NCBI GenBank assembly: GCA_002077065.1
Contig: NAJO01000003.1
Span: forward strand, 930,001-994,000
DNA: 64,000 nucleotides
Direction of reading: 5' to 3'
Origin: Cryoendolithus antarcticus
Taxonomy: Eukaryota > Ascomycota > Dothideomycetes > Cladosporiales > Cladosporiaceae
How positions within the stretch are numbered: the first letter of the stretch is position 1; each line of letters opens with the position of its first letter. The translations under genes and the position numbers were made by a program. Under the pieces are notes generated by a model that saw only the letters and a program-made list of their open reading frames with translations, had not been told where the DNA came from and did no database searches. Positions 12,003 to 23,298 of this stretch are shown piece by piece.

Positions 12003-12284
12003 CTTGAGTTATCGCAAGTTATCGAAAGGGTGTGGGGGGTAGTACAGGTGGAAACACGGAGGTGTAAAGGTAGTGGGCGCAAACACCCAGCTTCTTCATG
12101 TGAGGTCGCGTCCCGCATGAAATTTGTAGCGCGTCCGGACGACTAGCCGACGGTACAAGCTCATATTACTGCCGAATACATCGAACACCTCGTCGTCGAT
12201 TCCTAGAGCTGGAATATGGGTGGAAGAGCACGTCGTGGGGACGCATGAAGTCATGCTTGATCATCACATAAGTGTCTGGCCGTG

Positions 12285-14198
12285 ATGAGAAGGACTACGA
12301 CCTCCCTGAGGGCGCTGCCGGCGGCCATCTCTCATGCCCTCCCGTCAGTAGAGCATGCTTGCAAATGTCGTTGCGGTGCCAGCCTGCGACCAGTCCGAGC
12401 CTTATCAACGACCTCGCTACGCCAGCGAGAGAAGGCATGGTCGACTACTACCCAGAAGCGAAGGGTGTTGAATCCCGCAGACGCACTCAAGTTGAAGGGA
12501 CTCGACAAGGAATTGGACAACCTAGTCAACTCCTACCGTCATGCTCTCATCAGCTGGAACTTCAACAAGGGCAACATCGCTGTCACGGCACACGAGGTCG
12601 ACCGCTTTTTGACTGCGTACGTGGGTCTGTGTACCGACTCCAAGCCACGACTTGAATCGGGAATCGTCACGAAATTTGCTGCGCTCCTTGAGACGACCAA
12701 AATCGCGCAGAAGGACGTCCTGTTCCTGTCTTTCATGCTGCAAGCCAGCCACGTGAAGAAGGAGAAGCCATACGGCCAGAAGTTGCTGTTGCTGCTTTCT
12801 AGTCTCGGATATGAGGAGGCGACGGTACAGCTCTTGTATCAAGTGCTACTTGTAAGCAAAGACAACCCTCAGACGCTCAAGGCAGCCACGTACTCGAGAT
12901 CGCGCGGTCATCTCCAGCGGTTGGCGCGTGAGGGACTCAATGTCAGGGCGATGGTGCTGGAGGGCATGATTGCGAGGTTCCAGGGCGATCAGGAATCCGC
13001 TATCAAGCTATGGTGGAGCGTGCTGGAAGATCCTGTGCGGTTGGATTACGTGACTAAGATCAGGCCCAATCCCAAAGAGACGGATGCGTACAATGCCTCT
13101 TTGCAGCATCTTGCTACGCCCTGGATCGAGCTGATCACTATTCACTTTGAAAGAGTGCAGCGCGGTCTGAAAGACGTCGACCTGCTTGAGAGGGCACTGA
13201 AGATTGGGATGGAGCAAGACGATCCAGTTGCGTTTTACTGGGCTGCCAGCTACAGGGAGCAGTCGTACGCCAATGGTGACCTCAGACCCACGAGCGAGTG
13301 GCTCTACCTGATGACCAAAGCCGCGGCGAGCGGCGTGCCCAAAGCTGCGCATGAACTGGGCAGATACTACTGGACTTCCGGATGGAAGTATATCGAAGAT
13401 GAGCCTCCAGCGCACATCAAGCCAACGCCATTTGACAGCTTTAAACCGGACGAGGCGACTATGTCAGCGTCACCATCGGCTCCCAGCACACTCAGACCTG
13501 CTGACGCAGATCAATTCTTCCACACAGCGACCTATCCATCGACTCCCGAACAGCGAGCTCAACTGGCTATGGACTGGCTCCGCGTAGCCATAGACGCCAT
13601 GTACGCCCCATCCTACCTCCTCATGGCCGAGATTGCGAACACGCGGCAGCTCTGGGCCGGTGCCCAGGCACCTGCCGCCGCTCTCGCTCTCAGCCCTGAA
13701 AGATGCACTTACGCCTCTGAAGTGGAGTACAACAATGCCGTATACGACTGCGAGGAAGGTGAAGACCGCCTCGTGACATACACTCACACCGGTGATCCCG
13801 AGGACGACCCGCCAAACCCTTTCTACAGTCTGGAGGCCGCGAAGTCACATCTCGTCAACGTCTTCCGTGCCTGCAAAGCCGTAGACTTCAAAGCGTACTC
13901 CCTGAAGCAGGCCGCCGCAGCAGCAGCGACCCGCTCCAACGCAGTGAATGAAGACGACTGGGCCCAGGACACTGGTCGCGCTCAGGACAAGCCAGAGTTC
14001 CTCAAATTCTATCAGGATGATGGGGTGTATGATTCGTGGGCAGGCGAGGTGAGCGGGCTGAGGGTAGAAGCGCAGGCTATGTGCGAGAAGGAGGCGTGGA
14101 CGCTGTATGATGAGACGGGCGGGTTGGTTTATAGAGCGGGCATCGGGGTTGTGGGGAATTTGGAGGGGATTGAGAAGGAAGCGTACTTCAGTATCTGA
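12285..14198 (+). CDS. Conserved hypothetical mitochondrial protein with Sel1/TPR-like helical repeats
   Basis: Single exon, 637 aa from ATG 12285 (an in-frame GTG precedes it). The first 45 residues are rich in Arg, Ser, Thr and Ala with no acidic residues (MRRTTTSLRALPAAISHAL, later RALSTTSLRQREK), an N-terminal mitochondrial targeting profile. The remainder is alpha-helical with segments resembling Sel1 repeats, for example GVPKAAHELGRYYW and AMDWLRVAIDAMYAPSYLLMAE. It has no catalytic motif that I recognise. Such proteins often act as assembly scaffolds, but I do not assign a function. It lies 282 bp from the CCT8 start, divergently. Confidence 0.7.
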   Translation: MRRTTTSLRALPAAISHALPSVEHACKCRCGASLRPVRALSTTSLRQREKAWSTTTQKRRVLNPADALKLKGLDKELDNLVNSYRHALISWNFNKGNIAVTAHEVDRFLTAYVGLCTDSKPRLESGIVTKFAALLETTKIAQKDVLFLSFMLQASHVKKEKPYGQKLLLLLSSLGYEEATVQLLYQVLLVSKDNPQTLKAATYSRSRGHLQRLAREGLNVRAMVLEGMIARFQGDQESAIKLWWSVLEDPVRLDYVTKIRPNPKETDAYNASLQHLATPWIELITIHFERVQRGLKDVDLLERALKIGMEQDDPVAFYWAASYREQSYANGDLRPTSEWLYLMTKAAASGVPKAAHELGRYYWTSGWKYIEDEPPAHIKPTPFDSFKPDEATMSASPSAPSTLRPADADQFFHTATYPSTPEQRAQLAMDWLRVAIDAMYAPSYLLMAEIANTRQLWAGAQAPAAALALSPERCTYASEVEYNNAVYDCEEGEDRLVTYTHTGDPEDDPPNPFYSLEAAKSHLVNVFRACKAVDFKAYSLKQAAAAAATRSNAVNEDDWAQDTGRAQDKPEFLKFYQDDGVYDSWAGEVSGLRVEAQAMCEKEAWTLYDETGGLVYRAGIGVVGNLEGIEKEAYFSI

Positions 14199-15251
14199 GG
14201 GTTGCTTGAGGCTCTACGGACGCAGAGATACCTGTTCTTTCTCCGTCACAGTGCGTCAATCAAGAGTTCCTTCGCCACTCTAATGTGGTTTCATGAGGGT
14301 CGGATCGCGTCGACTTGCCGCATCTCGCTCTAAAACACCTCGACTCATCACCTCCAATTGTATAAAACCATCTGACAGCCCGGCGCAGATGCAAGCCTGA
14401 AGCCAAACAAACTTTATCACACTTGCTACCGGCTCAGCCACGAAGCAAATGCCCATGAAATCACGACACCGACTCGCCATCCAGTTTCTCAAGCTCCAGG
14501 ACAGCCCAGCCACGCAAATGATTAAAGAAGCGGACCGCTCGAGAAGTCGACGTGATTGACGCCGCTAGTACATGCTGCACTGTATCCACGATTCGCAGTC
14601 AATAGTATCTAGGAGAGGTCTCCAGAGACATATCACTCTCGCTGACAGCGTACGCACTGAAATACTATCGCAGCATTGCATATGTTAGCATTTCCATCTG
14701 CAATGAATTGCTGAGCAGTCTACTTCTTTTGTCGCTCGCGTGCCTTTCTCCCCCGAGCTTACCCAAAGTGCACCCCACCACTTCAATCGCGTGCTTGATA
14801 AACTAAGCATGAGCTTAAGGCCTAGCGCCACGACTTACACGTGCTGCTGCACCCTTCCCTGCATCTCTGCTAGCTAATCATTGGCGGCTCTGCTCGCGAC
14901 TCGCAGGGTTGCCGAGAGCGTAGACAGACACAGATAAGCGTCAGAGTGTGGCGGGCGCGCCGAGGAATCTGGAACGCGTCTGTCGCAGTCTGTAGCTGAC
15001 CTTTTGCACGGCCGAGGACGTGTGATCGAGCACGCAATTGGCTTGACCGTCTGTGCTGCGGTAGTCGAGTGGGAGGTAGGGCTGCATTGGAAGGGTATAT
15101 GTAGGTTGTGCTGCTGTACCCTGGTAGAGCTGGAGGTAAGCGCGACGATAAGGTGGTACTGGTATAGCTCTCTCCCTCTTGACCTCACTTCTTCCTCCGC
15201 TGTCGCGATTGTACTCACGAGTAAGAGCTGAGGAAGAGCTGTGTCGCAAAG
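14199..15251. other. Intergenic region upstream of the transporter gene
   Basis: About 1 kb with no convincing coding sequence. Minus-strand frames of 77-192 codons at 14280-15452 show no domain and overlap the transporter's first exon. It contains the transporter promoter. Confidence 0.5.
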
Positions 15252-16896
15252 ATGTCGTTCAGCAAGAGCGCCGATGAAAAGGGCGGGCCACTCAACACCA
15301 CTACCTTCGCGGCCGTGGATTCGGACTTCGATAACTCGCACGACAAGATCCAGGCGCTTGTAGCAGAAGGTTGGCCTGCATCTACAAATCTGCGTGGATC
15401 GGATTGCTGACAAGACTGCAGACCACGAGCATGACATCAAGCTCCGCACCATGTCCTGGCAGAAAGCAGCATGGCTGCTCTGTGGCGATCAGGTCTGCCT
15501 CGCCATCATGGCACAGTCGTGGTCGCTCTCGGTACTAGGTTGGGTGCCCGGGATTATCACGATGGTCTTGGCCGGACTACTCTTCTGGTTCACGTCGATT
15601 ACTATGCATAGATTTATCATGGTGCACCCGCAGATTCGCGATATATGCGATTTCGCATACTACGCTTGCGGCAAAAATAAGATCGCTTACGAATTTACTG
15701 GCTTCATGCTGTTGGCCAACAATATCATGTTGATCGGCTTCCACGTCCTCACTGGGGCGAAGATTCTCAACACCCTGAGCGACCACAGCCTCTGCACTGT
15801 CTCCTTCTCGATCATCGTCACCTTTATGGGCAGTAAGTAGCGCCAGAGACGGAGTCTGCGAGCTTGTACTGACCGCCCACAGTCATCATGTCTCTGCCAC
15901 GGACCCTCAAGCATGTCAGCTTCATGAGCATGGGATCGGCTGCCTGCATGGGTATGGCTATCTTGCTCTTCCTCATCTTCGCAGGGAAGGAAGCGGCTCC
16001 AGGCTACGGCTACAACGGCGACTACCCGACAGCAGGCCCAGTCGGTACCTACGCCTTCCCACCTGCAGGCACCGGTTTCGTCGCGGCCATGAACGCCGTG
16101 CTGAACATCACGTTCCTCTGGTACGTGATCCATTATAGAGGTCTCCAGTCCCGGTCCCTACGCTGACACCACCATCGCAGGGTCCCACAGATCCTCTTCC
16201 CGACATTCATCAGTGAGATGGAGCACCCAAAAGACTTCCCTAAGAGTCTAGCAGTCCTCGCCGCCGTCTCCGGGTTCCTCTTCATCGTCCCACCCGCCAT
16301 AGGCTTCCGTTACCTCGGCCAGTACGCCACAGCGCCAGCTTTCGGCTCTCTCGGCGTGGTAGCCTATAAGAAAGCGTCCTTCGCCTTCGTCATCGTGCCA
16401 ACGCTGGTCATTGGCGTGATCTACGCGAACGTGTCAGCCAAGTTCCTCTACTTCCGCCTCATGGGCTCGAGTCATCACGCGCACAGCAATACGGTCATTG
16501 GCTGGGGAGCTTGGGCCGGTGTGATGGTGGTGATCTGGTTTATTGCATTCATTTTCGCTGAGGTCATCCCGAGGTATGGTCTCCTCTGTCCCTCTCCTTC
16601 CCTCTCTCCCGCACTGACAATTGAATCACAGCATGGGCGACTTCCTTTCCCTCCTCGGCGCAGCCTTCGACAGCTTCTTCGGCTTCATCTTCTTCGCCAT
16701 CGCGTACTGGCAGATGCACAGAGCGGAACTTTTCAAGGGCGCCTGGCGATCGGCCAAAACTGTCTTCCACATCTTCGTCATGCTTGTTGGCCTCTTTCTT
16801 CTCGGACCGGGCTTATATGCCGCGGTGGAGGCTATCAAGGCGGATTACGCGGGGAGCACGAGACCAGCTTTCAGCTGTGCAGATCTGAGTATTTAG
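15252..16896 (+). CDS. Amino-acid transporter, AAAP (Aa_trans) family, MTR/neutral amino-acid permease type
   Basis: Five exons, 15252-15369, 15422-15832, 15883-16120, 16181-16573 and 16632-16896, give 474 aa with all splice phases consistent. After a hydrophilic N-terminus, the first membrane region has SWQKAAWLLCGDQVCLAIM, with LSVLGWVPGII following. About ten to eleven hydrophobic segments are visible. The family-typical block WVPQILFPTFISEMEHPKDFPKSL is split by an intron between its first two residues. It is probably a plasma-membrane or vacuolar proton-coupled permease for neutral or aromatic amino acids. The substrate is inferred only from the fungal subfamily. It converges on tafazzin with only 65 bp between the stops. 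Confidence 0.88.
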
Positions 16897-16961
16897 TGGC
16901 TTTGAGCGGAGATACCCAGGATAGGCGTGGAAATGGTGATAGCGTGGCCGAGCAGTGGTAA

Positions 16962-18240
16962 TCACTGATCTTGCACCAAGCTGCCATCTTGCTTCTCGCC
17001 TTCCAGATTGTTACCCTCTTCTCGCCAAGTCGCAGCCAGGCTGCTCTTGGGATCCTCATCTGGAAGCCCAGTCCGTCGTCGGATCTTGAGAACCTCGTTC
17101 CGCACAGCTGCAGTGACTTCGATACGAAGTTGCTCCGCTTCTTTGCTGTACCTCAGCTCATCGTTGTTGATGACGCCGAGTTCAGAGCTTGTCGAGGTCC
17201 CCTCATGGTTTTCGTCAGCGGTCTTTTGCCTCGCAGTCCGCTCGACGAGCAATCGCCACCGCTTTCTGAAACCTCCGAACACTGCCTCATGATCCACTCT
17301 CTCACCAAACCAAACTCCGATCTGCTTGCCCGGTCTTGGTATTGGCTTTGGCCAACCGCGTCTCCCGTCCATGACATCCTGGAAGCCGTCGATCCACATC
17401 GGCACGACATCTGGACAAGGCTCAGACTCCAGGATCAGTCTGGCGACGCCCCACTTGAAGTACCGTATCGTCTTCTGCGGGTGCTGGTGAATGCGACCTT
17501 CAGGAAAGATGTGGATCCAAGCGTGGCGATTTGATGGGTATGCCGAGGGCGCGGGGAAGGAGTCGGTACCAGTCGTGCTATAGGTCAATTGAGACGATGT
17601 GAACGGATCGTCTTGCGGAAAGCTTGGGTGAGAAGACGAAACCTCTCCCGTGATCGACCTCGAAGGCTGGCCATGGGGATCGCTCAGTAGTCGAATAACT
17701 TGCGTCATGGTCGGTTGGAAAAGGCCACCATGGCTCGAATGTGCGATTCTGTGGATTGGCAGGGTGTTCCCAAGGGAGAAGAAGCCGGATATGAGGCTTT
17801 TCCTGGCATCAGGTCTCAGACGTTGGTGCTCTGCACTTCATAGATGTAGACGTACCCATTCTTGAAGCAGATATCGTGGCTCCCTAGACTCCATCGATGA
17901 TTGTTCGCGTTGAAATGAAGTCGATATGGCAGCACGCCCCATAAGCCTGGATCGTCAAGTCTGGTCATCGATCAGCCCGTGCTCTGTGATGGGAAGATGG
18001 ACTCGCAGAGCTACGTACGTACACCGAAACGTGGTTTGAGACCGTGATCAGCCCTCGCTCCCTTCTCCTAGGATCCTCGCGTTCCTTGAGAAGATCTAAG
18101 AAAGTATCTAGTCCATGCACCTCCATGCTGTTGAGCCCATACAAGAAGCTCCGACACAGAAATCCAACGCCGCCCATAGTGGCGTTGGACAGCACGCGAG
18201 TAAGCATCGGGGGCTCATACGGCCTGCCATCAGCCGCCAT
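16962..18240 (-). CDS. TAZ1: Tafazzin (cardiolipin-remodelling phospholipid-lysophospholipid transacylase)
   Basis: Mitochondrial transacylase that remodels cardiolipin acyl chains. Minus-strand exons 18240-18023, 17960-17856 and 17802-16962 give 387 aa. The acyltransferase HX4D motif is created across the first splice (NHVSV joined to LDDPGLWG; His70 to Asp75). It continues NNHRWSLGSHDICFKN, FFSLGNTLPIHR, and the glycerol-binding IFPEGRIHQHPQ, followed by KWGVARLILE and PMWIDGFQDVM. These are diagnostic of tafazzins. The start at 18240 (MAADGRPYEPP) is chosen because the frame further upstream has no ATG. A Ser/Pro-rich insertion lies between the motifs, as in fungal members. Head-to-head with NOSIP, 155 bp apart. 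Confidence 0.93.
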
Positions 18241-18395
18241 TGCGACGATGCGCCTTATACAGCCGTCGTAAAGGATGCAGGCAACGGGAGTGAAGTCGCG
18301 TTTGATGAAACTCGGGACTGCCAAGACCTCGTACTTCGATAAGCATCTTGACTTCAGAACCGTAGTGTCTATCGTGCAACGACATTGTCACTACC
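18241..18395. promoter_or_regulatory. Very short bidirectional promoter, TAZ1/NOSIP
   Basis: Only 155 bp separate the divergent start codons of tafazzin and the NOSIP homologue, so both promoters and 5' UTRs are compressed here. Confidence 0.5.
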
Positions 18396-19453
18396 ATGTC
18401 TCATAGTAAGTCGGTTTCTGTGCAACAATGTGCTGAATACTCGCTAACGTCCCAGGCAAAAGGAACACCTCCCTCGCCTTCTTCACAGCCTACGAGCGCA
18501 ACGAGCTGAAGGGCCACTGGGGCTCCCGTTCCACACGACTGTCTCGAGACTCTTTCCTACCCTTCGGCAGCTGTCAGCTATGTTTGCTCCCCGCACGAGA
18601 GCCAGTATCATGTCCGAGTCATGGCCATCTATTCTGTCGAGAGTGCGCGATCAGCAATCTGCTGGCGCAAGGGAAAGAGTTAAAGCGACTGCGGAAGGAG
18701 GCTGAAAGGAGAGTAGCTGAGGATGCGGAAGATCGAGTGATTGGGGACGAGGAAACTCGACTCAAAGCGTTGGGGGAGTTTGAGAGGACGCAGGCTGGGC
18801 TGAACGGGAGAAATGGGGCTGCCAAAGCTGGGGTGAAGAGGAAGGCGGACGACTCCGATGCTACTCTAAGCAGTGGCGATGCGAAGCGCAGAGCAAGTAC
18901 AAACGACAGAGCTGAGGATCAAGCATCATTCTGGATCCCGAACAAGATTCCAGACCACCAGAAGTCCGACATGCAAGCGATCAGGAAGCACCCCGTGTGT
19001 CCAGCAGCAGCTGAAGGTGCCGCTCACGACTTCACTCTCAAATCACTCGTCATGGTCAACTTCGCCTCCGAAAAGAAGGATGCGTCGTCTAATACGGCTA
19101 CACGAATATGTCCAGCCTGCGACAAACCTTTATCGAACGCCACAAAAGCTGTGCTAGCGAAGCCTTGCGGCCACGTCCTCTGCAAGGCGTGTAGTGACAA
19201 GTTTCAGCGGTCGCCCCAGAGATCAGCGCACGATATGGATTTCGACGCAGCGATCAGATGCTATGTATGTCAGGGTGATGTGACTGCTAGGACTGCGAAG
19301 TCGCACACAGAACAAGAAAGGAAGAAGGGTAAGAAGGGCGAGGGAGGTGGAGCGGAGAGGGGCCTTGTCGAGCTGAGCTGCGATGGAACAGGCTTTGCGG
19401 GCGGAGGAAAGTCGAATATGGTGAAGAAGAGTGGCGTAGCATTTCAGTGCTGA
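18396..19453 (+). CDS. NOSIP: Nitric oxide synthase-interacting protein homologue (U-box/RING-like E3 ligase)
   Basis: Exon 1 is tiny (18396-18405, MSH plus one base), followed by a GTAAGT intron. Exon 2 (18456-19453) completes 335 aa. The reconstructed N-terminus SKRNTSLAFFTAYER matches the NOSIP signature. It is followed by FGSCQLCLLPAREPVSCPSHGHLFCRECAISNL, the first half RING/U-box-like finger, and a charged coiled-coil (KELKRLRKEAERR). A C-terminal finger follows: CPACDKPL ... PCGHVLCKACSDKF ... CYVCQGDV. The protein ends GVAFQC. In animals and fission yeast the family is nuclear and linked to ubiquitin ligation and spliceosome association. Function here is inferred from family. Confidence 0.9.
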
Positions 19454-19876
19454 GACCATCGAACAGGATGAGGTCCGTGTCGACATCAAGTCACGGCAGG
19501 CTGCAGCTGAGATCACGAGAGCTCGAAGAACAAGCCAAGTCATTGTACGTGTGGCAACCCGTTCGCGTCACCATACGAATGCTCCAGCTTGCCTCGAAAC
19601 CCTGAGCCAAGTTGCCACATACAAGACAGATCGTGTAATCTCTGTCTTTGTTAGCTGTAACCGATTACGTGCGCTCCTTTGTCTCCCTCGCTCTCCTGAA
19701 CGATGTGTTCGCGAAGTAGTACCTCACTTTCCTTTGTCCTACCCTCAGACCACAGTGCCATTGTTCCTATCGTTCATGCCCAAGCTCTCAACCGAAGTCT
19801 CACATTCCCTCAATCAATACCGCAACCGCTCGACGAAACAGGGCCGGACCCAACACAAGCCATTGCACTTGCCAAG
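19454..19876. other. Intergenic/leader region
   Basis: 423 bp between NOSIP and the next gene. The downstream frame is open from an earlier ATG at 19703, so part of this may be coding if that start is used. Otherwise nothing is recognised. Confidence 0.4.
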
Positions 19877-21559
19877 ATGTGTCTCACAACCGCCATCTTC
19901 AGTTATACCTGCACCCACGTCGCCTCGCTCGACATCGAGTTTCCCCATTCCCCATCACACCCTTCGCTCTTCTGCACATTCAGCCTCAAGACCGGCAAAC
20001 CTCGAGCTGTAGACATCCCCTGTCCTGCCTGCCGGCTCTACCAATCAGCACCGCTCGCCGAAACCTTCGCAGCCGCCGACCAGATCGTACCTTTCCTGCG
20101 GGCCAGGTCAGGACCCGAAGACGAAGCGGCTGACAATATCGTAGCCGAGAATTGGAAAGGGTATACAGCGCTCTACCATATCCTACAAACCGGCGAGATG
20201 CAGACAAACCAAAGACCCGTGGAGGAAGGCGACGAGTTCTCCACGCTTGGGCCGGGAGAGTATGAAGGTATGTTCGAGCTCCGTCCATCCGAGTCTTGGC
20301 CTGCTAATGTGGCGACTTCGCCGTCGCAATTACGGCGGTGGACTATGCTGCCTAGTCAAGAGGTTAGTCAGGGGATGATTGATGAAGTTGAGGAGATGCT
20401 CGAAGGTGCGTTGGAGGCGAACAGGGTGCAAGCTTTTGCGCAGGTCCCAGTAGTTATGCTCAGACGGTGGTCGCTAGTCAGTGCCGTTCTGGAGAGACTC
20501 GAAAGGCCTGGCTGGCGGGATTGGAGTTCTGAGCACGAGGAGGAAATTGCGCGGACTGTCGCCGAGGCGAGAGTAGGGCGGGAATCGATCATCGAGACTG
20601 CGCTGTTGAGACCCTTGTCTGGCAAGGCATGCGGAAAGCAGAAGGTGAGGGTGTGTGCTGAGGGGGGCATACTGACGGCAGCAGTGTATCAATTCCCAGC
20701 TACAGAGCCGACACGCTGGCGACCGCATAGCATTGATGTTGAGAGTGCGATGTCAACGCCACGAAGGGCGTCCTTCGTTCCCGACACGCCGCTCGAGTCT
20801 CTGCGCATTCGACGAGGTGATACATTCGACACGCTTCTGGGCACACCACGTCGTGCGTCTTGTGTACCGGACACCGCGCTCACTCCCGACCACCGAGGCA
20901 GTCAGACGTCGGAGAACTCGACGCCGGATGAGACTCCACCTACTGCACCGCCGACCATTCCAGAGATCGCACTAGAGGCATGTCCTGACGCGCCGCCAGT
21001 TGCCTACACACCTTTCATCCGCCGGAGTATATTCGATGTCGCTCCCAAAGCAGCATCGCGTTTCAGCAAAGCCTCAGACTCAGACTCGATCGCCTCGACC
21101 TCGGACTCGGTCGCGTCAATCAAGCACGTGTTCGTCGACGGCGACAAATGGACTAGAAATACAATGGGCTCCTTTGTCGCCGTGGAAAGACTAGGCCTCA
21201 TAAACCGGTCGCCGGCGCACAGTCAGGCAAGCTCCCTGGACAGTAGCCGCAGTTCCAGCATTCGGACAGTGTCGCGCACTGACTCGCCGAATGACATAGC
21301 AGACTCGAATGATACGCTCCATTCACGACCGCCAGCACTCCAGCCAGTCGCTGAGACCGACTCGCAAGGTGCACCTAGACCGGTGAGTCGCCTACTAGTC
21401 AGTCAAGCTGCTTCAACAGCACTTACTGCAGACAGCTGGGCATCTCGCTTCGCTCCCGCTCGTTGCGGCAAGGCACCGAAGTCGTCTTGGCCGGCACGAT
21501 GGACTGGTCTGCTCCAAAGAGCTGGTACATTGGCTCGGTCACGAAGGGGCAGGAAGTGA
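19877..21559 (+). CDS. Hypothetical protein with N-terminal Cys/His cluster and disordered Ser-rich C-terminus
   Basis: Continuous frame of 560 codons from ATG 19877; an upstream in-frame ATG at 19703 would add 58 residues. I prefer 19877 because MCLTTAIFSYTCTHV resembles the starts of fungal unknowns with a metal-binding-like Cys/His cluster (YTCTH ... LFCTF ... IPCPACRLY). The middle is helical and acidic. Residues from about 300 on are Ser/Thr/Pro-rich with two similar short repeats, PRRASFVPDTPLE and PRRASCVPDTALT. The 3' end is uncertain: a good GTGAGT...GACAG intron (21383-21435) would change the last 60 residues. No function is assigned. Confidence 0.6.
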   Translation: MCLTTAIFSYTCTHVASLDIEFPHSPSHPSLFCTFSLKTGKPRAVDIPCPACRLYQSAPLAETFAAADQIVPFLRARSGPEDEAADNIVAENWKGYTALYHILQTGEMQTNQRPVEEGDEFSTLGPGEYEGMFELRPSESWPANVATSPSQLRRWTMLPSQEVSQGMIDEVEEMLEGALEANRVQAFAQVPVVMLRRWSLVSAVLERLERPGWRDWSSEHEEEIARTVAEARVGRESIIETALLRPLSGKACGKQKVRVCAEGGILTAAVYQFPATEPTRWRPHSIDVESAMSTPRRASFVPDTPLESLRIRRGDTFDTLLGTPRRASCVPDTALTPDHRGSQTSENSTPDETPPTAPPTIPEIALEACPDAPPVAYTPFIRRSIFDVAPKAASRFSKASDSDSIASTSDSVASIKHVFVDGDKWTRNTMGSFVAVERLGLINRSPAHSQASSLDSSRSSSIRTVSRTDSPNDIADSNDTLHSRPPALQPVAETDSQGAPRPVSRLLVSQAASTALTADSWASRFAPARCGKAPKSSWPARWTGLLQRAGTLARSRRGRK

Positions 21560-22281
21560 CATTAGTAGATGCGGCGGTAAGTAGAGCATGCAATTTTGCA
21601 TTTTTCGCTATGAATGTATAAACATACTTGCAAGATTAAAGGCCTTCCAGTACGAGATGCTGAGGCTGAGGAAGACCTCATGCTATGCTCCACACGTGCC
21701 GCCAGACTCACCTTGTTTGCTACGTGCTTCGTCGCCATACCTGCGGAACTGTCCACGTTGGCAAGCTTTCACCGATTGCGTGGAAGCAATCCTGGAGCAT
21801 CCTGGTACCCGAAAATGTGTTACAATCGAAAGTATGTCCGGCCCCTCTGACGCCGCCCACGCAACGGCTTGTAACAAAATGCATGGCCAGCTCTTATGGT
21901 TCCGTAGACGGTAAAGTCCTTCTTCTCCGCATCTCAGTATCGCATAACGAGCCATTGAATCCCAGCAAAGGGTCTGGAGCAGCATAACGCTGTCGCAGGC
22001 GCTGGGGCTGAGATGTACTGTCTAGTATGGATGCGTTGGTTGGAGGAAGGATGAGAAGCATGGGGAGGGAAGTTTTGTAGTGGACGTTCGACAGCCTTGG
22101 CGGGTACGGCCGGCGAGATGTGGACATGGCATCTGTAGGAGCGACCTCTAGAGCGCTTGACATGTGAAAGGACCTGCTACACACATCACGTACTGACTTC
22201 TTCGTTTGCTGGGCTAGACAGCCGTGATCATCTGCCGTGCAGACATCATCCTTCCCCGACTCATCCACTCCTCTCACAACC
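21560..22281. other. Intergenic region, possibly containing 3' exons of the upstream gene
   Basis: If the GTGAGT intron at 21383 is used, the upstream frame continues to a TAA near 21620. With a further GTAAGT...GCAAG intron it would continue into a 78-codon frame ending at 21850. Otherwise nothing is recognised before the Iec3 start. Confidence 0.35.
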
Positions 22282-23091
22282 ATGGCGGGCCTCCCTCCCC
22301 CCCCTTCCCACGTCCAAGGGCCTCCACCACCTCCCGACCACCAAATCCCCATCGACTTCCCACCACCTCCGAACACGCCTCTCGCGCCCAGCGTAGAGAA
22401 GGCTTACTACCGTAAGTGTATTCAGCTGAAGCGCCGACTGAACGAGATCGAGGCTGCGAACGAGGAGTCTCGCACTCGGCAGGTCAGGCTGAATCGCGCG
22501 ATCCTCAAGATGCGACTAGAGAGGGCTTTCTTGCTGGAGCAAATGGCAAAGCGCATGGGTGGAGACTTCGAGGGAAGTGAGGGAGGAAGTGATGGTGGGG
22601 AAGGTGTTGGCACAGTGAGAACACTCTACTAGCGCCTGTCCTGTATCGAAGGCTTACTGATACTCCACCAGCCACCCCGTGACCGTCCACACCTGGCTAA
22701 GCGCCGCCGTACCTCCAACGCCGCTCCACCATCGCATGCGCTAGGTCCAGCTCCACCTCTACAGCCTCTAGCCAGCTACCCTCCGCCGTCCGCTCTCCCT
22801 CCAAACGTATCCCCACTTCCTCCTCCACCACCTCTCTACCACGGCCAGGTGCTTGCCAACGGCCAATACAGCGTGCCTCAACCTACCAACGCCCCACAAT
22901 TCGGCACCGCAAACCCAGACGGCGTGCCTCCGCCCGGCTATGGCATGACCAGGGCGCCGCTTCCAGGTCCACCACAACCCTACGCGAACGGCTACGCCGC
23001 CCCACCACAAGAAGGCAACCGAAGCCGCGTCGGTTCGAGATCAGGCGAGCAAGGAGATCCAGGACTTGGAGGAGGCCAGGTGCAGGGTTAG
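22282..23091 (+). CDS. IEC3: INO80 chromatin-remodelling complex subunit, Iec3 family
   Basis: Exons 22282-22614 and 22672-23091 are joined in phase 0 by a GTGAGA...CCAG intron and give 250 aa to a TAG stop. After a proline-rich N-terminus comes the family core EKAYYRKCIQLKRRLNEIE and RAILKMRLERAFLLEQMAK, a helical segment typical of Iec3-type INO80 subunits of ascomycetes. The second exon carries a KRRR basic motif and Pro/Gly/Tyr-rich sequence. Anomaly: immediately after TAG the same frame stays open for 68 more codons (to TAA at 23298), including RPEWDIVKQKWKSPPKK. This looks like a natural C-terminus, so the true product may be longer (nonsense change, sequence error or recoding). Confidence 0.78.
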
Positions 23092-23298
23092 GGATCCTCG
23101 TATCAAGGCGCGCCGCTGGGCTCTGCTGCGTTTCTCTCAAACTCGGACCCCGGACCCGCGTACAAGGGACCTCCCAACGGCCCTAACGGACGTCCCGAAT
23201 GGGATATCGTGAAGCAGAAGTGGAAATCGCCGCCGAAGAAACCCAGCTCACGCTCTCGCCGTGGTAAGGGGTTGGAGGGTAGCAAGCGTATGAATTAA

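Noticed and set aside
23084..23089. TTAGGG hexamer suggesting a telomere-like element
   Set aside because: Only one copy, inside coding sequence.
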